Shown: piece by piece, positions 1 through 5,933 of the stretch | Position numbering within the stretch: position 1 is the stretch's first letter | How the letters are laid out: each line of letters begins with the position of its first letter | DNA from: an uncultured Chlorobiota bacterium | GTDB taxonomy: Bacteria > Bacteroidota > Bacteroidia > Bacteroidales > JAADGE01 | DNA length: 15,141 nucleotides | NCBI GenBank assembly: GCA_947311265.1 | Contig: CAMZKQ010000236.1 | Location: forward strand, 1-15,141 | Direction of reading: 5' to 3' | Program-made: the position numbers and the translations under genes | Notes under the pieces: model-generated | The model's database searches: none | Told to the model about the DNA's origin: nothing | What the model saw: only the letters and a program-made list of their open reading frames with translations

Positions 1-438
1 GGTGTAGCTCTCCTTGTCTTTGGCAGGATGGCCGGCATTGCCAATTTCAACATCATCTACAAAAAAACGAAAAGATGCACCTAAAGTATTTATTTTAAAG
101 GCATAACTCTCTTTTGGGTTAAGCCCCTTTAAAGTAAGCCGGTAAGTGCCATAACCAAACCCTTTTGGGTTGGTTGTTTCATCTTTAAAAAAAGCATTGA
201 AATAACCCGGTACTTTTATAGGCTTACTTTCTAGTGCTTTGGCCTCTTGGGTGGTGGTAAGCAGTGCGTTAGGGAAAAAATCCCATTCCCCATTAAGTTC
301 AAGGGTTTCGTTAAACGAAAATGAGGATAAGTCTATACGCCCATTTTTAGCCTTTGGAGTATCTTCTTGCGTTTGATTACAAGAAAATAAGCCTAAAAAT
401 AGGAGCAGGATAAAGTAATGTGTGTATCTTTTTCTCAT
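1..438 (-). CDS. 7TMR-DISM-type sensor, N-terminal part (partial at window edge)
   Basis: A reading frame of 146 codons opens at ATG 438-436 and runs off the left edge without a stop, so only the N-terminus is present. Residues 1-20 look like a lipoprotein signal peptide: basic start, hydrophobic core, then Leu-Phe-Ser-Cys with the cysteine at 20. After a short polar linker come IDLSSF (35-40), NGEWDFFP (49-56), a Val-Pro-Gly (76-78), GYGTYRL (95-101) and a strand-rich stretch with FFVDDVEIGNAG (125-136). This pattern is typical of the periplasmic jelly-roll domain at the front of 7TMR-DISM receptors, which usually continue into seven membrane helices and then a kinase, cyclase or diguanylate cyclase output. 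The output domain lies outside the window, so the signalling type is unknown. A lipid-anchored start on a polytopic receptor is a little unusual; a plain signal peptide is the alternative. Confidence 0.72.
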   Translation of the reverse strand, partial: MRKRYTHYFILLLFLGLFSCNQTQEDTPKAKNGRIDLSSFSFNETLELNGEWDFFPNALLTTTQEAKALESKPIKVPGYFNAFFKDETTNPKGFGYGTYRLTLKGLNPKESYAFKINTLGASFRFFVDDVEIGNAGHPAKDKESYT

Positions 439-472
439 TAAGGCAATGAATAGTTGAGGCAGGTTTAAAAAG

Positions 473-550
473 TTACCCTGTGCGTTGTTTTGCGAAATGG
501 ATTTTAAATAAATACCTATAAATCAATCAATTAAATTATTCACAGGGTGA
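473..550 (-). repeat. GC-rich inverted repeat in the sensor gene leader
   Basis: TTACCCTGTG at 473-482 and CACAGGGTGA at 541-550 are inverted copies matching at 9 of 10 positions, separated by 58 AT-rich bases. The 8-bp core CACAGGGT/ACCCTGTG is strikingly GC-rich for this spacer. It could form a long-range stem in the leader RNA of the sensor gene or be a pair of sites for a dimeric regulator. The function is inferred only from position. Confidence 0.5.
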
Positions 551-601
551 CTATCCTGTTCTTTTGGCTTTTAGACTAAACTCATAGTTCAAAAACTGAA
601 C

Positions 602-635
602 CAAAAGTAAAAAAAAAAAGAGTCTAAAAAAACAA
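602..635 (-). promoter_or_regulatory. Possible Bacteroidota promoter for the 7TMR-DISM gene
   Basis: On the minus strand TACTTTTG (609-602) matches the -7 consensus TAnnTTTG. A TTG at 635-633 could be the -33 element, but the 23-nt spacing is longer than the usual 19-21. If used, transcription would start near 595 and give a leader of about 155 nt before the ATG at 438. The small dyad GTTCA-N5-TGAAC (587-601) would overlap the start site and could be an operator. Confidence 0.4.
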
Positions 636-642
636 TTTAGAT

Positions 643-933
643 TTAAGACAATGCTGTCCTAAATAAATTTTCAGATCTGAAAATTTATTGAGTTTGAGGG
701 TTCTTTTTTAAATCGCTTTTTACTGTTTCTTTTGCAAAGTAAAATCAAGCCCGACAAAACGCTTTTCGTCCCAAAATTCAAGCGTTAATATCTTGAAAGC
801 CAGAACCCAACTATTCGTTGTATGGTCGTGAGCATAGATAATATGCTCTATTTTTTCGGCACTTAATTAAAAAACTATTTTTAAAAATGCCACTAAGTTC
901 TGAAAATTTTGTTTTATCTTTGAAAAGTTGCAT
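643..933 (-). pseudogene. Decayed, internally deleted transposase remnant (IS4-like DDE family)
   Basis: The best-preserved piece is 866-720 on the minus strand, 48 codons ending in TAA. It reads HDHTTNSWVLAFKILTL and then FWDEKRFVGLDFTL, close to the block before the catalytic core of Bacteroidota IS4-type transposases (a 'DH...GF.MLTLG..DG..F.P.DFAL' pattern, recalled from memory). An in-frame TAA lies just upstream (869-867). Another frame starts at ATG 933-931 (MQLFKDKTKFSELSGIF), and that same frame resumes after the middle piece and ends ...RTALS-stop at 645-643 with one internal TAA. The parts therefore need two compensating frameshifts. The total of about 97 codons is far below the roughly 400 of an intact enzyme, so it cannot be active. 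The family call is from pattern memory; the N- and C-terminal pieces are less certain than the middle. Confidence 0.55.
662..689. repeat. Perfect 28-bp palindrome
   Basis: The half-site AATAAATTTTCAGA is followed directly by its exact reverse complement, with no spacer, centred on AGATCT at 675/676. The next bases out (661 A, 690 G) do not pair. It lies inside the transposase remnant. It could be an operator-like site, a cruciform-prone element or a relic of the insertion element; nothing in the sequence decides between these. Confidence 0.8.
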
Positions 934-1007
934 AATTGTATATCTTATTGTAATTATTGTTTTAACTACTTCAAAGATAGTAATTTACATTTAATTATGT
1001 AACTTTT
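923..1007. repeat. Inverted repeat with two facing TATCTTTG motifs
   Basis: AAAAGTTGCATAATTG (923-938) and the reverse complement of 992-1007 (AAAAGTTACATAATTA) match at 14 of 16 positions, about 53 bases apart. A TATCTTTG, matching the Bacteroidota -7 motif, stands just outside the left arm at 915-922 on the plus strand, and another lies between the arms on the minus strand (979-972), about 38 nt before the remnant ATG at 933. Neither has a convincing -33 element. This may be the original 5' end and promoter of the decayed insertion element. The rest of the gene-free stretch (1008-1187) shows no further element and no convincing sufS promoter. Confidence 0.5.
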
Positions 1008-1187
1008 TTACACCCATATTCTGCTGATTACCATGCGATTAATGCTTTTTAAATCTTCTCGTAATATTCTTATTATTAATATATTAACAAGCCCGAAACT
1101 TTAGTTATAAAATACGACAAATAACATTTTACAAAACTACCCTATTAAAAACCATAAATTTAGACCTCTAAAATAAATGCTCAAATT

Positions 1188-2405
1188 ATGCCGAATTTCA
1201 ACACCATAAGAAACGACTTCCCCCTACTTGCCCGAGAAATACACGGCAAACCATTAGTCTATCTGGATAGTGGGGCAACTACGCAAAAACCGCAAGCAGT
1301 AATTGATAAAATCAACTATTTTTACACCCAAATCAATTCTAATATCCACCGTGCAGTACACCACCTAAGCAGCTTATCCACAGAAGAATACGAAGCATCA
1401 CGCCAAACGGTTGCCAATTTTATAAACGCCAAAAGTACTGCCGAAATTATTTTCACCAAAGGCACTACCGATGCCATTAATTTAGTTGCTTTTTCGTTTG
1501 GCGAAAAATTCATAAATGAAGGCGACGAAATTTTAATTTCCGAGATTGAACACCACTCCAACATAGTGCCGTGGCAACTGCTTTGCGAACGCAAAAAAGC
1601 CATTCTAAAAGTAATCCCGGTAGATGACAATGCAGATATTATCATGGAGGAGTTTGTAAAACGCCTTTCGGCAAAGACCAAACTTGTAGCTATAGCACAG
1701 GTTTCCAACGCCTTTGGCACAATACACCCCATCAAAGAAATCATAAAAAAAGCACACAAAATAGGCGCTAAAGTATTGATTGACGGTGCACAAGGCATAC
1801 AGCATTTAAAAACAGATGTACAAGAATTAGACTGCGATTTTTATGCCTTTTCAGGACATAAAATATATGCCGAAAACGGCATAGGTGTACTTTACGGCAA
1901 AGAAGAATTACTCGCCCAAATGCCCCCCTACCAAGGCGGTGGCGACATGATTGCACAAGTAACATTTACCGGAACCACTTATGCCGAATTGCCGCTGAAA
2001 TTTGAAGCAGGCACCTCCAACTATGTAGGGGCGGCAAGCATTGCCGAAAGCATCAGGTACATTTCCGAAATAGGATTAGAAAATATTGAGAAATACGAAA
2101 ACGAACTTCTGGCTTATGCAGAAGAAAAATTATTGAAAATTGAAGGCTTAAAAATTTACGGCACAGCCCAGCAAAAATCTTCTGCCATATCCTTCATGAT
2201 AAAAGACATACACCCTATGGATGCAGGTATGATTTTGGACAAACTTGGTATTGCCGTGCGTACCGGTTCGCATTGTGTACAGCCCGGCATGCTACGTTTT
2301 GGGCTTACGGGTACAATCCGAGCATCGCTTGCATTTTACAATAATAAAGCCGATATTGATGCCCTCTACAACGGCCTCTTAAAAGTAAAAATGATGCTTT
2401 CCTAA
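1188..2405 (+). CDS. sufS: Cysteine desulfurase SufS
   Basis: PLP enzyme that takes sulfur from L-cysteine, forming alanine and an enzyme persulfide, to feed cytosolic iron-sulfur cluster assembly. The 405 residues match the family length (E. coli SufS is 406). Visible motifs are the fold-type I N-terminus YLDSGATTQKP (25-35), the cofactor-stacking histidine region SEIEHHSN (118-125), the PLP-binding aspartate in IDGAQG (198-203), the Schiff-base lysine K225 in FSGHK, and the catalytic cysteine C363 in RTGSHCVQP. The C-terminal IRASLAFYNN is also typical. After K225 the usual YGPTGIG loop reads YAENGIG, an unusual variant. No sufBCD or sufE gene is beside it; ruvA follows after 19 nt and is probably cotranscribed. 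The ATG at 1188 gives a full N-terminus. Confidence 0.93.
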   Translation: MPNFNTIRNDFPLLAREIHGKPLVYLDSGATTQKPQAVIDKINYFYTQINSNIHRAVHHLSSLSTEEYEASRQTVANFINAKSTAEIIFTKGTTDAINLVAFSFGEKFINEGDEILISEIEHHSNIVPWQLLCERKKAILKVIPVDDNADIIMEEFVKRLSAKTKLVAIAQVSNAFGTIHPIKEIIKKAHKIGAKVLIDGAQGIQHLKTDVQELDCDFYAFSGHKIYAENGIGVLYGKEELLAQMPPYQGGGDMIAQVTFTGTTYAELPLKFEAGTSNYVGAASIAESIRYISEIGLENIEKYENELLAYAEEKLLKIEGLKIYGTAQQKSSAISFMIKDIHPMDAGMILDKLGIAVRTGSHCVQPGMLRFGLTGTIRASLAFYNNKADIDALYNGLLKVKMMLS

Positions 2406-2424
2406 GCATAAAATTAAATCAAAA

Positions 2425-3009
2425 ATGTACGACTATATTTCAGGAAAAATTACAGAAGCATCGCCTTCACATTCAGTTATAGAAACCAATGGAATTGGTT
2501 GGTTTATAGACATATCCCTGCATACTTATACCGAAATTCAGGAAAAAAAAGAAGCAAAATTATACATCCATTTTGCGGTACGAGAAGATGCCCATAAATT
2601 TTATGGCTTTGCCACAAAATCCGAAAGAGAAATTTTCAGGCTACTAATATCTGTTTCAGGAATAGGGGCAAATACTGCCCGAGTAATGCTTTCGACGCTT
2701 TCGCCTGGCGAAATAAAAAATGCTATAAATACCGATAATGTAAATGTTATAAAAAGTGTAAAAGGCATCGGGCTAAAAACGGCTCAAAAAGTAATCATAG
2801 AGCTAAGAGATAAAATTAACAAAACCGCTGCACAGGAAATACAAGCCGGAACGGCAAAATTAAACCCTGTAAAAGAGGAAGCACTCGCTGCCCTTACAAT
2901 GCTCGGGTTTGTGAAAAAAGCATCTGAAAAAGCATTGGATAAAATCGTTGCCACCAACCCTAATATTACAGTAGAACAGGCGGTAAAAGAAGCCTTAAAG
3001 AAGATGTAG
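2425..3009 (+). CDS. ruvA: Holliday junction branch migration complex subunit RuvA
   Basis: RuvA binds four-way DNA junctions as a tetramer and loads the RuvB motor for branch migration before RuvC cleavage. The 194-residue length and domain order fit the family: N-terminal OB-fold (about 1-64, with MYDYISGKI at the start and FYGFATKSEREIF at the end), two helix-hairpin-helix motifs (SVSGIGANTARVML, 77-89 region, and VKGIGLKTAQKVIIEL, 112-127), a flexible linker (about 131-148), and the C-terminal three-helix RuvB-binding domain (149-194, starting EEALAALTMLGF). It sits 19 nt behind sufS with no terminator between, so the two are probably cotranscribed. ruvB and ruvC are not in the window, as is common in Bacteroidota. 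The following gene has its own promoter. Confidence 0.96.
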   Translation: MYDYISGKITEASPSHSVIETNGIGWFIDISLHTYTEIQEKKEAKLYIHFAVREDAHKFYGFATKSEREIFRLLISVSGIGANTARVMLSTLSPGEIKNAINTDNVNVIKSVKGIGLKTAQKVIIELRDKINKTAAQEIQAGTAKLNPVKEEALAALTMLGFVKKASEKALDKIVATNPNITVEQAVKEALKKM

Positions 3010-3083
3010 CCCCTCTTAAGTAAATCTAAATTTCACAAGAAAAAGTTTACTCTTTTTGCTTTACAAACTAAATTCAACTATAT

Positions 3084-3114
3084 TTTGCTCATTTTATATT
3101 AAGTATTAACTTTG
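3084..3114 (+). promoter_or_regulatory. Bacteroidota-type promoter, TTTG-N19-TAACTTTG
   Basis: The -33 element TTTG (3084-3087) lies 19 nt before the -7 element TAACTTTG (3107-3114), a full match to TTTG-N19-21-TAnnTTTG. Transcription would begin near 3120, about 20 nt before ATG 3142. Because an in-frame TTG (3112-3114) falls inside the -7 element, that codon cannot be the start of the membrane protein if this promoter is used. Confidence 0.72.
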
Positions 3115-3141
3115 TTACTCAAAGTACTTTACACTCATAAC

Positions 3142-3798
3142 ATGGACGACAAACAAAAACATTTACAGGATTTATCCGAAATTCGCTCAATCATGGAGCG
3201 CTCATCTAGTTTCATTTCCCTTAGCGGGCTTTCGGGTATTTTTTCAGGCATTATTGCCTTGGGCGGTGCCGCATTTGCCTATTGGAAAATATATATTCAG
3301 CACAATAGTTATCAGCAAATTTATGCTGCGGAATATGCAAACCTGAATATGGAATTAATCCCCATATTATTAGCAGATGCTGCCATTGTTCTTGCACTAG
3401 CACTAGCTTTTGGCTTCTTTTTTACTTATCGGAATACCCAACGCAAAGGCTTGGACATTTGGGATAACTCGGCAAAAAACGTATTAGAAAATTTACTCAT
3501 TCCCCTTGCTACCGGTGGGATTTTTTGTGCCATTTTATTATGGAAAGGCTACTTTTTTATAATTGCCCCAGCAACACTAATTTTCTATGGGCTAGCTCTA
3601 CTCAATGCCTCAAAATATACACTTCACGATATTCGGTATTTAGGGCTTTCCGAAATTGCAATTGGGCTTATTTCAACAGTATTCCCAGGCTACAGCCTAT
3701 CTTTTTGGGCACTTGGGTTTGGAGTTTTGCACATTATATACGGTACTGTTATGTATTTTAAGTACGAAATGGAAAGCAACAAACAAGCAGGTTTTTAG
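3142..3798 (+). CDS. Polytopic membrane protein, uncharacterised (SLSGLSG type)
   Basis: A 218-residue protein from ATG 3142. An in-frame TTG at 3112 would add ten residues but overlaps the promoter, so ATG is preferred. The N-terminus is a short charged cytoplasmic helix (DLSEIRSIMERSS), then SLSGLSGIFSGIIALGG leading into the first membrane helix (about 24-50). About five more hydrophobic segments follow (near 73-97, 115-135, 137-155, 165-180 and 186-205), giving roughly six helices, and a polar tail. I recognise it as a recurring Bacteroidota membrane protein usually found beside a small winged-helix regulator and often a CreD-type protein; its biochemical role is not known. Here that regulator occurs 1.8 kb downstream, after the beta-helix gene. 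First gene of the predicted 3142-9336 transcription unit. Confidence 0.75.
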   Translation: MDDKQKHLQDLSEIRSIMERSSSFISLSGLSGIFSGIIALGGAAFAYWKIYIQHNSYQQIYAAEYANLNMELIPILLADAAIVLALALAFGFFFTYRNTQRKGLDIWDNSAKNVLENLLIPLATGGIFCAILLWKGYFFIIAPATLIFYGLALLNASKYTLHDIRYLGLSEIAIGLISTVFPGYSLSFWALGFGVLHIIYGTVMYFKYEMESNKQAGF

Positions 3799-3855
3799 TT
3801 TTAATATCCCCCTAATCTCAAAATAAATTTACTCTAGCCTATTAATTAAAAACAG

Positions 3856-5598
3856 ATGAAAAAACTTTACACAACACTTAGCCTACTCACTTTTTTCAGC
3901 TCAATGTTATTGGCTCAAACCAACTACTATGTAAGCACAACAGGAAACAACAGTAATACAGGCACTTCCACAGGGCAAGCATGGAAAACCATACAATATG
4001 CAGCCAACACTGTTGCCCCCGGTGCCATTATAAACATAATGGGCGGCACGTACCACGAATCCATTACAGTTGGCACATCAGGAACGGCTGGCAGCCTCAT
4101 TATTTTTCAAAATTATAATAATGAAGAAGTAATCCTAAGTGGTACTACACTCCCCCCCTATTCCTATATCATGAAAATTGAGAACCAAAATTACATTCGT
4201 GTTTCAGGGCTAAAATTTCAAGATTACCAACAGCTTGATGCCATAGGCATATATGTTATAAACAGCAGTAATGTACACATCGAAAACAATGAATTTTCAA
4301 ATATCGACTACTCCTCAACGGCAGTTGGGGAAACACCCACCGAAGCACAAAACAGCCAGCCAATTATCGTATTTGGCAGGCACCCAACCACCCCAGTTCA
4401 AAACATCTATATCACCAATAACACTATACACGACTGCGAACTGGGCTGGAGCGAAGCCCTCTCTATCAACGGTAATGTGGACGGATTTGAGATAAGCCAC
4501 AACCACGTTTACAACAACACCAACATTGGCATCGTAGCCATAGGTCACGAAGGTGAATGCCCTACCCCATCGCTAGACCAAGCAAGGAACGGGCAAATAC
4601 ACCACAACCTAGTGCACGACAACCCCATTGCCTACGCCCAAGCAGCAGGCATCTATATTGATGGGGCAAAACAAATGCTTATCGAAAACAACACTTTATA
4701 TAACAACAGCTACGGCATAGAAATTGGCTGCGAAAATAATGGCAATGCCCCAAACGACCCCTCTGCCAACGATATTTTAGTCCGCAATAATTTAATCTAT
4801 AACAACAGCTATACAGGTATCGCTTTGGGCGGATATAATTACCCAACATCTGGCAAAGTAGAACACACAACTATCCGCAACAACACCTGTTTCAACAACG
4901 ATACAGGAAACAATTACCAAGGCGAGATGATGATAAGTTATACCGAAAATTCGCTTATTGAAAATAATATTTTTTATACAAAAAATACAGATAAAGTCCT
5001 TTTTACATCAACAAACACAGCCAACACATTGGCTATAAATTACAACCTTTTCTATACCCCTAGCGGGGAAAATGATATTGTAATTGAATGGAACGGCACA
5101 GAATACAACACATTTTTGAGCTACAAAGCAGCCACTTTTCAGGACAATAACAGCTTATTTACCCCCCCTCTTTTCATTGATAATTCTTGCTTAAATTCAA
5201 ACTTGCATTTACTGCCCAATTCGCCAGCAAAAAATGCAGGCCGCCCCAGTTTCCTTACTACTACAGGTTTGGATATGGACGAAGAAGCCCGCATTAACGA
5301 AGGTAGGGTGGACATTGGTGCAGATGAGTATTACACAAATACCATTATTGAGCCAGTTGTAAAACAACAAGAAATTCTCTTTTTCCCTAACCCAACAAGC
5401 GGCAAATTAAACTTCATAATCACTCAAAAAGATTATGTCCAGATAGCTGTTTTTGATATTTCAGGCAAGCTAGTCTATCACAACTCAAATATACAACAAA
5501 GCAAATCCATTAATTTATCGCAGCTAGAAAAAGGTGTATATTTTATAAAAATAAAAACCTGCGAAAACACTTTTACAAGGAAAGTTTTAAAACACTAA
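3856..5598 (+). CDS. Secreted right-handed parallel beta-helix protein with T9SS sorting domain
   Basis: A 580-residue secreted protein. Residues 1-20 are a Sec signal peptide (MKKLYTT..., ending LLA/Q). From 24 on it has the DUF1565-like opening YYVSTTGNNSNTGTS followed by WKTIQYAANTVAPG and IMGGTYHE. About 370 residues of pectate-lyase-like repeats follow, rich in 'I.NN.I..N' turns (for example IENNTLYNNSYGIEIG and VRNNLIYNNSYTGIALGG), forming a right-handed parallel beta-helix. A GRVDIGADEY motif near 490 closes the helix. The last 74 residues (507-580, FFPNPTSGKL ... GVYFIKI ... KVLKH) are a type A T9SS C-terminal domain, so export and surface anchoring or release through the type IX system is expected. 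Such folds are often polysaccharide lyases or adhesins, but no catalytic set is evident; the substrate is unknown. It sits 57 nt after the membrane protein gene and 7 nt before the regulator. Confidence 0.85.
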   Translation: MKKLYTTLSLLTFFSSMLLAQTNYYVSTTGNNSNTGTSTGQAWKTIQYAANTVAPGAIINIMGGTYHESITVGTSGTAGSLIIFQNYNNEEVILSGTTLPPYSYIMKIENQNYIRVSGLKFQDYQQLDAIGIYVINSSNVHIENNEFSNIDYSSTAVGETPTEAQNSQPIIVFGRHPTTPVQNIYITNNTIHDCELGWSEALSINGNVDGFEISHNHVYNNTNIGIVAIGHEGECPTPSLDQARNGQIHHNLVHDNPIAYAQAAGIYIDGAKQMLIENNTLYNNSYGIEIGCENNGNAPNDPSANDILVRNNLIYNNSYTGIALGGYNYPTSGKVEHTTIRNNTCFNNDTGNNYQGEMMISYTENSLIENNIFYTKNTDKVLFTSTNTANTLAINYNLFYTPSGENDIVIEWNGTEYNTFLSYKAATFQDNNSLFTPPLFIDNSCLNSNLHLLPNSPAKNAGRPSFLTTTGLDMDEEARINEGRVDIGADEYYTNTIIEPVVKQQEILFFPNPTSGKLNFIITQKDYVQIAVFDISGKLVYHNSNIQQSKSINLSQLEKGVYFIKIKTCENTFTRKVLKH

Positions 5599-5605
5599 TA
5601 AACCA

Positions 5606-5902
5606 TTGAAAAATATAATATCAGGCATAAACAAAGTCTTTGAAAGCCGTGTTCGGCTAGGGATAATGTCCGTATTGATGGTCAATACGGCGGTGGATTT
5701 TAGTACCCTAAAAGAACTTCTAGAACTTACCGATGGTAACCTAGCTAGCCACATGAAGGCCTTGGAAAAAGAGGAATTTATAATTTTTGATAAAAAATTT
5801 ATTGGCAGAAAGCCAAAAACCACTTACCAAGCCAGCAAAAAAGGCAAAAATGCCTTTAAAGCTCACTTGCAAGCCCTAGAAAACCTAATAAAAGCGCTTT
5901 AA
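5606..5902 (+). CDS. Winged-helix DNA-binding regulator (HTH_34 type), TTG start
   Basis: A 98-residue winged-helix protein of the small transcriptional regulator family with PF13601-like domain. The N-terminal helix NKVFESRVRLGIMSVLMVN (9-27) leads to the helix-turn-helix: FSTLKELLELTDGNLASHMKAL (about 32-53, recognition helix GNLASHMKAL). The wing follows (EEFIIFDKKFIGRKPKTTYQAS, 56-77). The start is TTG 5606-5608: the frame is closed by TAA at 5588-5590 and has no ATG between, while the next ATG (residue 21) would remove a conserved helix. The gene starts 7 nt after the beta-helix stop, so it is probably translated from the same message. Relatives are usually adjacent to the membrane protein type seen at 3142, which suggests local control of this unit; the target is unknown. 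Confidence 0.85.
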   Translation: MKNIISGINKVFESRVRLGIMSVLMVNTAVDFSTLKELLELTDGNLASHMKALEKEEFIIFDKKFIGRKPKTTYQASKKGKNAFKAHLQALENLIKAL

Positions 5903-5933
5903 ATCCCATTAAAATAAACTAAAAACTATCAAA

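Noticed and set aside
1151..1163. TAAATTTAG before sufS as a promoter -7 element
   Set aside because: It deviates at the final position from TAnnTTTG and has no TTTG 19-21 nt upstream.
1322..1965. Minus-strand open frames inside sufS
   Set aside because: sufS has a clear family match across the same bases; the antisense frames have low-complexity or no domain content.
3019..3051. AGTAAA...TTTACT pairing as a ruvA terminator
   Set aside because: Only six base pairs with a loop of about 20 nt and a weak T run, so not convincing.
3112..3141. TTG start that would add ten residues to the membrane protein
   Set aside because: It overlaps the predicted -7 element, and the extra residues add nothing recognisable.
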